The notes under the pieces: model-generated
The model's database searches: none
What the model was told of the DNA's origin: nothing
What the model saw: the letters and a program-made list of their open reading frames with translations, nothing else
Part shown: positions 1 through 7,806 of the stretch, one piece after another
How positions within the stretch are numbered: the first letter of the stretch is position 1
Layout: the number at the start of each line of letters is the position of its first letter
Assembly: GCF_014164785.1 (NCBI RefSeq)
Contig: NZ_JACJFN010000001.1
Span: 248,001 to 312,000 of the forward strand
Source of the DNA: Aquipseudomonas guryensis
GTDB lineage: Bacteria; Pseudomonadota; Gammaproteobacteria; Pseudomonadales; Pseudomonadaceae
DNA: 64,000 nt
Reading direction: 5' to 3'
Translations under genes and position numbers: made by a program

Positions 1-290
1 AGGCGGCTGTTGGCCCGGGCAACCGGATAGACCGGCAACAGTGGCGGGTGCGGGTAACGCTCATCCAGATATTCCATGACCACGGTCGACTCGTACAACG
101 CCAGGTCACGATCAACCAGGGTCGGTACGCTGCCGTAGGGGTTTACCTCAGCCAGATTCGGCGGGCAACGGCCAGGCGCAACATCGATGATCTCGGCACT
201 CACGCCCTTCTCGGCCAGCACCAGGCGCACGCGATGGGAGTAGTGATCGGTGGGGTCGGAATAGCAGGCCAACTTATTCGGTGCGGCCAT
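1..290 (-). CDS. sspA: Stringent starvation protein A (partial, N-terminal part)
   Basis: This is the first 96 or so codons of SspA; the rest lies beyond the left edge. SspA is a glutathione-S-transferase-like protein that binds RNA polymerase and acts as a transcription co-factor under starvation and acid stress. The translation starts [20 protein letters not shown] and continues with a thioredoxin-like fold ending in the GST-type motif around [20 protein letters not shown], where the usual P-T-L and E-S substrate-site residues are present. The start at 290 has a strong GGAGGGG ribosome site just upstream. It follows the petABC operon on the same strand, as in P. aeruginosa, but a strong hairpin terminator separates the two, so it probably has its own promoter. 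Confidence 0.93.
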   Translation of the reverse strand, partial: MAAPNKLACYSDPTDHYSHRVRLVLAEKGVSAEIIDVAPGRCPPNLAEVNPYGSVPTLVDRDLALYESTVVMEYLDERYPHPPLLPVYPVARANSR

Positions 291-327
291 GATGCCCCTC
301 CTTAAAAAACCAGATTGCAGAAACAGA

Positions 328-362
328 AAAACGCACGCGCCCATTATGGGCGCGTGCGTCTA
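328..362 (-). terminator. Rho-independent terminator after petC
   Basis: A perfect hairpin, ACGCACGCGCCCAT / ATGGGCGCGTGCGT (about 331-359), is followed on the minus strand by TTTTCTGTTT. It lies between the end of petC and the start of sspA and should end the bc1 operon transcript. Confidence 0.85.
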
Positions 363-380
363 CAGCGGTAACGCGAGGGA

Positions 381-1160
381 TCAGTGCACGTCCTTCCAGT
401 ATTCGCGCTTGAGCAGATAGGCAAATACGAAGAAGAAGGCCAGATAGAGCAGCACGTAGGTGCCGATACGCTGGCTTTCGAGCTTGATCGGGTTGGCCGA
501 GTAAGCCAGGAAAGTCACCAGGTTATGGATCTTCTCATCGAACTCGGCTTCGCTCAGCTTGCCGGTCTTCGGCACGATGGTCAGCTGATCACAGGCTTCA
601 TGGGTGATCGGAGCACCGGTCAGCGGATCGAACTGTTTCTTGCCATCCTCGACCACTTGAACCTGCTTGCAACCGACGACCTGACGACCCTGCAGGCCGA
701 CCAGCACGTTAGGCATGCCGACGTTCGGGAAGACCTTGTTGTTCACCCCATAAGGACGAGTCGGATCTTCGTAGAACGTACGCAGATAGGTATACAGCCA
801 GTCTGTACCACGCACACGAGCGACCAGGGTCAGGTCAGGCGGTGCAGCACCGAACCAGGTCTTGGCATCACTCGGCTGCATGCCGATCTTCATGTGGTCG
901 CCGATCTTGGCGCCAGTGAAGACCAGATTTTCCATCATCAGCTCGTGCGGGATGCCGAGATCATCGGCAACACGCTCGTAACGCTGGAACTTGGCGCTAT
1001 GGCAACCCATGCAGTAGTTGGCAAACGTACGCGCGCCATCCTGCAGGGCAGCCTTGTCGGTCAGGTCGATGTCGACCTTGTCCAGTTCAACTTCCGCGCC
1101 GGCGCCGAAAGCGATGGCTGGCAGAGCAGCAATAACAAATGCAGCAAATAGCTTTTTCAT
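381..1160 (-). CDS. petC: Ubiquinol-cytochrome c reductase, cytochrome c1 subunit
   Basis: 259 aa membrane-anchored c-type cytochrome of the bc1 complex (complex III), which passes electrons from the Rieske centre to soluble cytochrome c. A cleavable Sec signal peptide (about residues 1-20, ending in AFGA) is followed by the heme attachment motif C50-M-G-C53-H54. The C-terminal hydrophobic helix (about 233-253) is the membrane anchor, followed by a short basic tail KREYWKDVH. The start codon overlaps the petB stop by one base (TGATG), so translation is probably coupled. Length and layout are typical for gamma-proteobacterial cytochrome c1, without fusion to cytochrome b. Confidence 0.96.
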   Translation of the reverse strand: MKKLFAAFVIAALPAIAFGAGAEVELDKVDIDLTDKAALQDGARTFANYCMGCHSAKFQRYERVADDLGIPHELMMENLVFTGAKIGDHMKIGMQPSDAKTWFGAAPPDLTLVARVRGTDWLYTYLRTFYEDPTRPYGVNNKVFPNVGMPNVLVGLQGRQVVGCKQVQVVEDGKKQFDPLTGAPITHEACDQLTIVPKTGKLSEAEFDEKIHNLVTFLAYSANPIKLESQRIGTYVLLYLAFFFVFAYLLKREYWKDVH

Positions 1161-2374
1161 CAGCCAGTCACCCTTTCCGGAACCGGTTTAGTCTTCTCCA
1201 TCCGGGTGTAGAACGGCATCAGGATGAAGTAGGCGAAGTACAGCGCGGTGCAGATCTGCGACAGCAGGGTACGGCCCGGAGTCGGCGCCAGCACGCCCAG
1301 CACGCCCAGGATCACGAAGGACACGCAGAACACCAGCAGCCAGATCTTGCTCAGCCAGCCCTTGTAGCGCATCGATTTGACCGGGCTACGGTCCAGCCAC
1401 GGCAGGACGAACAGCACGGCAATCGCAGCGCCCATGGCGATGACGCCGAGCAGCTTGTCCGGAACCGCACGCAGGATCGCGTAGAACGGGGTGAAGTACC
1501 AAACCGGGGCGATGTGCGCCGGGGTCTTCAGGGCGTTGGCCTCCTCGAAGTTGGGCTTCTCAAGGAAATAACCGCCCATTTCCGGGAAGAAGAACACCAC
1601 AGCACAGAAGACAAACAGGAAGACTACTACGCCGACAATGTCTTTCACGGTGTAGTAGGGATGGAACGCGATACCGTCGAGCGGAATACCGTTCTCGTCC
1701 TTCTTCTTCTTGATGTCGACGCCATCCGGGTTGTTCGAACCCACTTCGTGCAGTGCCAGGATGTGCAGCACCACCAGACCCAGCAGGACGATCGGCAGGG
1801 CGATCACATGCAAGGCAAAGAAGCGGTTCAGGGTAATCCCGGAGATCAGGTAGTCACCGCGGATCCACTGGGTCAGATCATCACCGATCACCGGAATGGC
1901 GCCGAACAGCGAGATGATCACCTGGGCACCCCAGTAGGACATCTGGCCCCACGGCAGCAGGTAACCCATGAAGGCTTCAGCCATCAGGCACAGGTAGATC
2001 AGCATGCCAAAGATCCACACCAGCTCACGCGGCTTCTGATAGGAGCCGTAGAGCAGACCGCGGAACATGTGCAGGTAGACCACCACGAAGAACGCCGAAG
2101 CGCCGGTCGAGTGCAGGTAGCGAATCAGCCAACCGAACTCCACGTCACGCATGATGTATTCGACGGAAGCAAAGGCTTCTTCGGCAGAAGGCGTGAAGCT
2201 CATGGTCAGCCAGATACCGGTAAGGATCTGATTAACCAGCACCAGCAGCGCCAGGGAGCCGAAGAAATAGAAGAAGTTGAAGTTCTTCGGTGCGTAGTAC
2301 TTGGACAGATGGTCTTCCCACATCTTGGTCGCGGGGAAGCGTGCATCGACCCATTCCATGAATTTACTCATCAT
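1160..2374 (-). CDS. petB: Ubiquinol-cytochrome c reductase, cytochrome b subunit
   Basis: 404 aa polytopic subunit of the bc1 complex carrying hemes bL and bH and both quinone sites. Heme ligands visible are H88/H102 (13 residues between) and H189/H204 (14 residues between). The Qo-site motif at 290-293 reads PVWY rather than the classical PEWY. Eight or so membrane helices span the protein, with the hydrophilic loop GSNNPDGVDIKKKKDENGIP after helix D. The start overlaps the petA stop (ATGA). Two consecutive ATG codons begin the frame, so the exact first residue is uncertain by one. Confidence 0.96.
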   Translation of the reverse strand: MMSKFMEWVDARFPATKMWEDHLSKYYAPKNFNFFYFFGSLALLVLVNQILTGIWLTMSFTPSAEEAFASVEYIMRDVEFGWLIRYLHSTGASAFFVVVYLHMFRGLLYGSYQKPRELVWIFGMLIYLCLMAEAFMGYLLPWGQMSYWGAQVIISLFGAIPVIGDDLTQWIRGDYLISGITLNRFFALHVIALPIVLLGLVVLHILALHEVGSNNPDGVDIKKKKDENGIPLDGIAFHPYYTVKDIVGVVVFLFVFCAVVFFFPEMGGYFLEKPNFEEANALKTPAHIAPVWYFTPFYAILRAVPDKLLGVIAMGAAIAVLFVLPWLDRSPVKSMRYKGWLSKIWLLVFCVSFVILGVLGVLAPTPGRTLLSQICTALYFAYFILMPFYTRMEKTKPVPERVTG

Positions 2375-2964
2375 GCCTTCTCCTGGTCCACGCCGACGAT
2401 GATGACGTCATCCGACTCGTACGTGTACGGCGGCACCGGCAGGTTCAAGGGGGCGGGCTGTGCCTTGTAGACACGACCAGCGAGATCATAACGGGAACCG
2501 TGGCAAGGGCAGAAATAGCCGCCTACCCAGTCAGCACCCAGGTCAGCCGGGGCCACTTCCGGACGGAAGGAAGGCGCGCAACCCAGGTGCGTACACAGTC
2601 CGACCAGAACCAGAATCTCCGGCTTGATCGAGCGGGTCTTCTTGTCCACGTACTCTGGCTGCACGGAAGCAGCAGACTCAGGGTCAGCCACGCTACCTTC
2701 GAGCTTGCCCAGGTTGGCCAGGATCTCTTCGGTACGGCGCACGATGAACACCGGCTGGCCACGCCATTCGGCAACCATCTGCTGGCCGGCTTCGACCTTG
2801 CTGATATTCACTTTCACCGGTGCACCAGCGGCCTTGGCCTTGGCACTGGGGAACCATGACCCCACGAACGGAGTCGCAGCACCCACCGCTCCCGCAGCAC
2901 CCACCACAGAGGTGGCCGCTACCAGGAAGCGACGCCGGCCTGCATTCACGCCGTCATTGCTCAT
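2371..2964 (-). CDS. petA: Ubiquinol-cytochrome c reductase, Rieske iron-sulfur subunit
   Basis: 197 aa Rieske [2Fe-2S] subunit, first gene of the bc1 operon. The N-terminus has a twin-arginine-type signal anchor (RRRFLVAATSVVGAAGAVG, about 10-28) that stays as the membrane helix. Cluster-binding motifs are C124-T-H126-L-G-C129 and C152-P-C154-H155-G-S; the two His ligate one Fe and the outer Cys the other, and the inner Cys form the disulfide. A sigma70-like promoter lies about 80 bp upstream. The gene overlaps petB by 4 bases. Confidence 0.96.
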   Translation of the reverse strand: MSNDGVNAGRRRFLVAATSVVGAAGAVGAATPFVGSWFPSAKAKAAGAPVKVNISKVEAGQQMVAEWRGQPVFIVRRTEEILANLGKLEGSVADPESAASVQPEYVDKKTRSIKPEILVLVGLCTHLGCAPSFRPEVAPADLGADWVGGYFCPCHGSRYDLAGRVYKAQPAPLNLPVPPYTYESDDVIIVGVDQEKA

Positions 2965-3042
2965 TCAGTCGTCTCCCATCAGCTTTGTGGCCTGTGGTCA
3001 GGCCTCTACTAGGTAAATATCTAGCCGCACAAAATTTGCCGA

Positions 3043-3071
3043 ATGGTAAAGAAAAGCCCCTTTTCTGACAA
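3043..3071 (-). promoter_or_regulatory. Candidate sigma70 promoter for petABC
   Basis: On the minus strand TTGTCA (3066-3071) and TACCAT (3043-3048) are separated by exactly 17 bp, upstream of petA. Matches to consensus are 5/6 and 4/6. It is downstream of the rpsI terminator, as needed for an independent bc1 promoter. Inferred from sequence only. Confidence 0.5.
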
Positions 3072-3161
3072 GGTAATTACCGGATACAAATTGCTCCGAA
3101 GCCTTGTCCGACGCGGCATTCACCAATGCGGCACGTTGTCGCAGGGTAAACAGGCGCCCAT

Positions 3162-3199
3162 AAAAAACGCCCAGCTCCGTAAGGAAACTGGGCGCTTTT
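3162..3199 (-). terminator. Terminator after rplM-rpsI
   Basis: On the minus strand GCGCCCAG and CTGGGCG form a stem around the loop TTTCCTTACGGAG and are followed by TTTTTT, 15 bases after the rpsI stop codon. Confidence 0.8.
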
Positions 3200-3213
3200 G
3201 AACGTAGCAGCGA

Positions 3214-3606
3214 TTAACGCTTGGAGTACTGCGGACGCTTACGCGCTTTACGCAGACCCACTTTCTTACGCTCAACTTCACGAGCATCGCGGGTAACGAA
3301 GCCGGCCTTGCGCAGGGCAGGACGCAGAGTTTCGTCGTAATCCATCAGGGCACGGGTGATGCCGTGACGGATTGCACCAGCTTGACCGCTGACACCACCA
3401 CCGAGAACGGTGACGTAAATGTCGAACTTCTCAGTGGTCTCGGTCAGCTCCAGCGGCTGACGCACGACCATGCGAGCGGTTTCGCGACCGAAGAAGTTAT
3501 CCAGGGTGCGGTTGTTGATGGAGATCTTGCCAGTACCCGCACGCAGGAAGACGCGTGCAGTTGCAGTCTTGCGACGGCCAGTGCCGTAATTTTGAGTCGC
3601 CGACAT
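3214..3606 (-). CDS. rpsI: 30S ribosomal protein S9 (uS9)
   Basis: 130 aa, the standard length. S9 binds the 3' domain of 16S rRNA and its basic C-terminal tail reaches the P-site tRNA; the tail here ends RKRPQYSKR, with the conserved terminal SKR. The N-terminus [19 protein letters not shown] is the conserved family start. It lies 14 bp after rplM, the universal rplM-rpsI pair, and shares its promoter. Confidence 0.98.
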   Translation of the reverse strand: MSATQNYGTGRRKTATARVFLRAGTGKISINNRTLDNFFGRETARMVVRQPLELTETTEKFDIYVTVLGGGVSGQAGAIRHGITRALMDYDETLRPALRKAGFVTRDAREVERKKVGLRKARKRPQYSKR

Positions 3607-3620
3607 AATGAACTATTCCG

Positions 3621-4049
3621 TTAAATCTTCAGTTCTTGGGGCTGCTGAGCGGTGTGCGGGTGAACAGCACCCTTATACACCTTCAGCTTGCGGTACATGT
3701 CGCGACCCAGCGGGTTTTTCGGCAGCATGCCCTTGACCGCGGTCTCGATCACGCGCTCGGGGGCTTTGGCAATCAGCTTCTCGAAGTTGATTTCCTTGAT
3801 GCCACCCGGGAAACCGGAGTGCGAGTAGTACATTTTGTCGGTGGTCTTGGCACCGGTCACACGCACCTGCTCGGCATTGATCACGACGATGTAGTCGCCG
3901 GTATCAACGTGCGGGGTGTATTCCGGCTTGTGCTTGCCACGCAGACGGCTTGCAATTTCAGTAGCCAGACGACCCAGGGTCTGACCAGCAGCGTCGACGA
4001 CATACCAGTCGCGCTTAACAGTTTCCGGTTTTGCAGTAAAAGTCTTCAT
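3621..4049 (-). CDS. rplM: 50S ribosomal protein L13 (uL13)
   Basis: 142 aa, standard length for L13, an early-assembly 23S rRNA-binding protein. Conserved segments include [19 protein letters not shown] near the N-terminus, [16 protein letters not shown] in the middle and [19 protein letters not shown] near the C-terminus. First gene of the rplM-rpsI operon, with a good sigma70 promoter 40-70 bp upstream. Confidence 0.98.
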   Translation of the reverse strand: MKTFTAKPETVKRDWYVVDAAGQTLGRLATEIASRLRGKHKPEYTPHVDTGDYIVVINAEQVRVTGAKTTDKMYYSHSGFPGGIKEINFEKLIAKAPERVIETAVKGMLPKNPLGRDMYRKLKVYKGAVHPHTAQQPQELKI

Positions 4050-4090
4050 TCGCTATAGCCTCAGGGGCCGCCCTGAAAATAAGACGGCGG

Positions 4091-4119
4091 ATCTTACTGA
4101 ATAGTGCTTGCTTTGACAA
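4091..4119 (-). promoter_or_regulatory. Sigma70 promoter for rplM-rpsI
   Basis: On the minus strand TTGTCA (4114-4119), a 17 bp spacer and TAAGAT (4091-4096) lie about 40 bp upstream of the rplM start. Matches to consensus are 5/6 and 4/6 with ideal spacing. Confidence 0.6.
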
Positions 4120-4192
4120 GTCAAAGACGGCCGGAAAACAGACGCTATCGGGGGCTCGGGTCAGCGCGTCCGCTACGGCGGGGGTTTCGGCG

Positions 4193-4237
4193 GGCTAGGC
4201 ATCCCCACCTTCTTTCTCAAACAGGCTAGGCATCCCC
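4193..4237. repeat. Short direct repeat upstream of the aldo/keto reductase
   Basis: The 14-mer GGCTAGGCATCCCC occurs at 4193-4206 and again at 4224-4237, a 31-base period. It lies between the divergent rplM and aldo/keto reductase genes. It is probably a local duplication; no function can be assigned. Confidence 0.6.
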
Positions 4238-4326
4238 GCTGAGAAAGCCGCGGAATTATGCCGATTGCTGCAAAAATAGCAACCTGCTTTATGCTCAGTG
4301 CTTTCGCCACAGCCAAGGAGCAGCGC

Positions 4327-5364
4327 ATGGAATATCGTCAACTGGGCCGCAGTGACCTCAACGTCAGCGCACTGTGCCTGGGCAGCATGACCTGGGGCGA
4401 GCAGAACAACGAGGCCGACGCCTTCGCCCAGATCGATCGCGCCAACGCCGCCGGAATCAATTTCATCGATACGGCCGAGATGTACCCGGTACCGCCGCGC
4501 GGCGAGACCTACGGCGCCACCGAACGGATCATCGGTAACTATTTCAAGGCGCGTGGCAATCGTGGCGACTGGATCATCGCCAGCAAGATCGCCGGCCCCG
4601 GCAACGGCATCGACTACATCCGCGACGGCCAGCTCAAGCACAACCGTGCCCACATCGTCGCCGCCCTCGACGCCAGCCTGCGGCGCCTGCAAACCGACTG
4701 GATCGACCTGTACCAGCTGCACTGGCCGGAACGCAGCACCAATTACTTCGGCCAACTCGGCTACCGCCACCAGGAGCAGGATTTCACCCCCCTGCAGGAA
4801 ACCCTGGAACTGCTTGGCGAACAGGTCAGGGCCGGAAAGATCCGTCATATCGGCCTGTCCAACGAAACGCCCTGGGGCACCATGCAGTACCTGCAGCTGG
4901 CCGACCGCCTCGGCCTGCCGCGCATGGTCTCGGTGCAGAATCCCTACAACCTGCTCAATCGCAGCTTCGAAGTCGGCATGGCGGAAGTGGCGATGCGCGA
5001 GCAGTGCGGCCTGCTGGCCTATTCACCACTGGCGTTCGGCATGTTGTCCGGCAAATACGACAACGGCGCCCGCCCGACCAACGGCCGCATCACCCTGTTC
5101 AGCCGCTTCACCCGCTACACCAACCCGCAAGCCCAGGCTGCCTGTGCCCGCTACGTGCACCTGGCGCGCAAGCACGCGCTCAATCCGGCGCAGATGGCCC
5201 TGGCCTTCGTCACCGCACAGCCCTTCGTCACCAGCAACATCATCGGCGCCACCAGCCTGGAGCAGCTGGAGTGCAACCTACGCAGCGTCGATGTGAAGCT
5301 GAGCCCTGAGGTACTGGCAGGGATCGAAGCGATCCAGCGCGAGCAGCCCAACCCCGCCCCCTGA
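4327..5364 (+). CDS. Aldo/keto reductase (Tas-like)
   Basis: 345 aa NADP(H)-dependent oxidoreductase of the aldo-keto reductase superfamily, closest in appearance to the Tas/YgdS-type proteins. Catalytic tetrad candidates are D and Y in FIDTAEMYPVPP, K in WIIASKIAGPGNG and H in DLYQLHWPER. The barrel continues with IGLSNETPWG and the cofactor region with LAYSPLAFGMLSGKY. The start at 4327 was chosen because it has an AAGGAG site 7 bases upstream; an upstream in-frame ATG at 4258 has no such site. The gene stands alone on the plus strand and ends at a bidirectional terminator. The physiological substrate is unknown. Confidence 0.85.
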   Translation: MEYRQLGRSDLNVSALCLGSMTWGEQNNEADAFAQIDRANAAGINFIDTAEMYPVPPRGETYGATERIIGNYFKARGNRGDWIIASKIAGPGNGIDYIRDGQLKHNRAHIVAALDASLRRLQTDWIDLYQLHWPERSTNYFGQLGYRHQEQDFTPLQETLELLGEQVRAGKIRHIGLSNETPWGTMQYLQLADRLGLPRMVSVQNPYNLLNRSFEVGMAEVAMREQCGLLAYSPLAFGMLSGKYDNGARPTNGRITLFSRFTRYTNPQAQAACARYVHLARKHALNPAQMALAFVTAQPFVTSNIIGATSLEQLECNLRSVDVKLSPEVLAGIEAIQREQPNPAP

Positions 5365-5376
5365 CATAGCCACCCA

Positions 5377-5408
5377 AGAAAAAGCCCGGCATCAGCCGGG
5401 CTTTTTTC
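5377..5408. terminator. Bidirectional terminator
   Basis: The hairpin AAGCCCGGC-ATCA-GCCGGGCTT is flanked by A-rich and T-rich tracts on both sides. It sits between the convergent aldo/keto reductase and acyl-CoA dehydrogenase genes and can end both transcripts. Confidence 0.85.
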
Positions 5409-5421
5409 TGTCAGCGCAGAC

Positions 5422-6558
5422 TCAGAGTGCGCGACTGATGATTTCCTTCATGATCTCGTTGGTGCCGGCATAGATGCGCTGCACCCGCGAGTCGGCCCAG
5501 GCGCGGGCAATCGGGTACTCCAGCATGTAGCCGTAACCACCGTGCAGCTGCACGCACTCGTCGATCACCTTGCACTGCAGATCGGTGCTCCAGTACTTGA
5601 GCATCGCCGCAGTCGGCACATCCAGTTTGCCCTGCAGGTGCAGCTCCAGGCAGCGGTCGACGAATACGCGGCCAATCTGGATCTCGGTGGCCATCTCGGC
5701 CAGCTTGAAGCGGGTGTTCTGGAAATCTGCCACCGGACGGCCAAACGCCTTGCGCTCGCGGGTGTAGTCCTTGGTCCACTCAAGCGCAGCCTCGGCCGAG
5801 GTGATGGCCAGCAGCCCCACAGTCAGGCGCTCCTGCGGCAGCTCCTGCATCAGGTAGACGAAGCCCATGCCCTCCTTGCCCAGCAGGTTTTCCTTGGGTA
5901 CGCGCACGTCCTGGAAGAACAGCTCGGAGGTGTCCTGAGCCTTCATGCCGACCTTCTCCAGACGCTTGCCCTTGGCGAAGCCTGGGGTATTGGCCTCGAC
6001 CAGGAACAGGCTGATGCCCTTCGCACCGGCCTTGGCGTCGGTCTTGGCCACCACTATCACCAGATCGGCGAGGAAGCCGTTGGTGATGAAGGTCTTCGAG
6101 CCGTTGATCACGTACTCGTCGCCATCTAACACCGCAGTGGTCTTCACCCCTTGCAGGTCGGAGCCGGTGCCCGGCTCGGTCATGGCGATGGCCGTGACCA
6201 GCTCACCGCTGACCAGCTTGGGCAGGTACTTATGCTTCTGCTCCTCGGTACCGTAATGCAGGATGTACGGCGCAACGATGTCCGAATGCAGGGAGAAGCC
6301 GACGCCGGACAGCCCCAGGCGTGACTGCTCCTCGATCACCACGGCGCTGTAGAGGAAGTCGGCACTCATGCCGCCGTATTCTTCCGGAATGTGCGAGCAG
6401 AGCATGCCGGCCTCGCCGGCCTTGTTCCACAGGGCGCGGTCGATATGGCCATCCTTCTCCCACTGGGCGTGAAAGGGCACCGCCTCCTGCTCGAAGAATT
6501 TGCGCACGGACTCGCGAAATTGCTCGTGCTCGTGACTGAACAGGGTTCTTGGAATCAT
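5422..6558 (-). CDS. Acyl-CoA dehydrogenase (long-chain / isovaleryl-type)
   Basis: 378 aa FAD enzyme catalysing alpha,beta-dehydrogenation of an acyl-CoA, passing electrons to ETF. The three-domain layout is visible: N-terminal helices, the middle beta domain with AMTEPGTGSDLQGVKT and ITNGFLADLVIVV, and the C-terminal helical domain with RKAFGRPVADFQ and QLHGGYGYMLEYPIAR. The segment IYAGTNEI has Ala where medium-chain enzymes have the catalytic Glu. Instead E239 in LMQELPQERL aligns with the catalytic Glu of long-chain/isovaleryl enzymes, so I place it in that group. Transcribed divergently from a GlxA-type regulator, which may control it. The substrate is not determinable from sequence alone. 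Confidence 0.88.
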   Translation of the reverse strand: MIPRTLFSHEHEQFRESVRKFFEQEAVPFHAQWEKDGHIDRALWNKAGEAGMLCSHIPEEYGGMSADFLYSAVVIEEQSRLGLSGVGFSLHSDIVAPYILHYGTEEQKHKYLPKLVSGELVTAIAMTEPGTGSDLQGVKTTAVLDGDEYVINGSKTFITNGFLADLVIVVAKTDAKAGAKGISLFLVEANTPGFAKGKRLEKVGMKAQDTSELFFQDVRVPKENLLGKEGMGFVYLMQELPQERLTVGLLAITSAEAALEWTKDYTRERKAFGRPVADFQNTRFKLAEMATEIQIGRVFVDRCLELHLQGKLDVPTAAMLKYWSTDLQCKVIDECVQLHGGYGYMLEYPIARAWADSRVQRIYAGTNEIMKEIISRAL

Positions 6559-6574
6559 TGTTACACCTGCATCT

Positions 6575-6600
6575 GAGTGGTCATTGAGTGAGCACCACTC
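6575..6600. promoter_or_regulatory. Inverted repeat in a divergent promoter region
   Basis: GAGTGGT (6575-6581) and ACCACTC (6594-6600) form a 7-bp dyad with a 12-bp spacer, just upstream of the acyl-CoA dehydrogenase start and facing the divergent AraC-type gene. It could be an operator for that regulator; this is inference. Confidence 0.35.
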
Positions 6601-6699
6601 TAGGCCAGGCCCGAAGGACTAGACACTGGACACATGCGACAAAAAATAAGACGATCCAGCCACTGAATGACCGTTTCACCACCAATAAGAACAATTGCC

Positions 6700-7695
6700 A
6701 TGCCTGCGACAACCGCCTTGACCCGCATCTGCATCCTCGCCACCGAAGGTGTGTTCGCCGCCACGCTGATGCAGGCGCGCGACTTCTTCCATATGGCCGG
6801 CCTGCGCTACAGCAAGCAGCAAGGCCTGGACCAGGCGACCAACTTCCAGATCCGCGTGGTCAGCCCGGACGGCCAGGACGTGACAAGCTTCAGCCAGGCC
6901 AATATCCAAGTGGATGGAGCGCTGGAATCCGCCGACGTGATCATCCTGCCGGCCTTCTGGGGCGACTTCGACGCGCTGCGCCAGCGCTACCCGCAGATCA
7001 TTGCCTGGCTGCGCGAACAGCATGCCGCTGGCGCTGCCCTGTGCGGCGAAGCCACCGGGGTGTTCTGGATGGCCGAGGCCGGCCTGCTCGACGGCAAGGA
7101 GGCGACCACCTACTGGCGCTTCTTCCGCGAGTTCGCCGAGCGCTTCCCCAAGGTTCTGCTCAACCAGGAAAAGCACCTGTCGGATGCCGACAACCTCTAC
7201 TGCGCCGGCGGCGTCACTTCGGCCTGCGACATGTATATCTACCTGATCGAACGCTACTGCGGCGCGTCCATCGCCCAGGGCGTGGCCCGCGACATCCTCT
7301 ACGAGACCCAGCGCAGCTACAGCCCAGGGCGCATCGGCTTCGGCGGGCAGAAGCTGCACCAGGACGTGGCCATCCTGCAGGTGCAGCAGTGGCTGGAAGA
7401 GCATTTCGCCGAGAAATTCCGCATCGAGGACGTGGCCCGCGAGCACGGCATGAGCATCCGCAACTTTATGCGCAGATTCCAAAGCGCAACGGGCGACAAG
7501 CCACTGCACTACCTGCAGCGCCTGCGCATCGAGACGGCCAAGAGCCTGCTCAGCTCCACGCGCAAGAGCATCAAGACCATCAGCTACGAAGTCGGCTATG
7601 ACGACGCCAGCTTCTTCGCCCGCCTGTTCCGCCAGCACGCCGAGCTGTCGCCCAACCAGTATCGCCGGCAGTTCCTGCACAAGGATGGCGCCTGA
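6700..7695 (+). CDS. GlxA-family transcriptional regulator (DJ-1/PfpI + AraC HTH)
   Basis: 331 aa two-domain regulator. The N-terminal DJ-1/PfpI (class I glutamine amidotransferase-like) domain covers about residues 5-190 (RICILATEGVFAATLMQ at its start; nucleophile-elbow region GAALCGEATGVFWMAEAG). The C-terminal AraC domain has two helix-turn-helix units, about residues 220-325 (VAREHGMSIRNFMRRFQSAT and ISYEVGYDDASFFARLFRQH). Members include regulators of carnitine, choline and amino-acid catabolism, but the ligand here is unknown. Start choice is uncertain: 6700 puts a normal short leader before the PfpI fold, while an in-frame ATG at 6667 adds 11 residues; neither has a strong ribosome site. 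It is divergent from an acyl-CoA dehydrogenase, a likely target. Confidence 0.85.
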   Translation: MPATTALTRICILATEGVFAATLMQARDFFHMAGLRYSKQQGLDQATNFQIRVVSPDGQDVTSFSQANIQVDGALESADVIILPAFWGDFDALRQRYPQIIAWLREQHAAGAALCGEATGVFWMAEAGLLDGKEATTYWRFFREFAERFPKVLLNQEKHLSDADNLYCAGGVTSACDMYIYLIERYCGASIAQGVARDILYETQRSYSPGRIGFGGQKLHQDVAILQVQQWLEEHFAEKFRIEDVAREHGMSIRNFMRRFQSATGDKPLHYLQRLRIETAKSLLSSTRKSIKTISYEVGYDDASFFARLFRQHAELSPNQYRRQFLHKDGA

Positions 7696-7755
7696 GAACC
7701 TGCCTAGGACCTGCTACGCGTCGGCGACTCGGCGCTAAAGAAAGGCCCTGAAACG

Positions 7756-7788
7756 AAAAAGGGGTTGCCGACTGGCAACCCCTTTTTC
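7756..7788. terminator. Bidirectional terminator
   Basis: The perfect hairpin AAAAAGGGGTTGCC-GACT-GGCAACCCCTTTTT lies between the convergent AraC-type regulator and zapE, with A/T tracts built into both arms. Confidence 0.88.
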
Positions 7789-7806
7789 ACATCGGCACCG
7801 ACCGAA

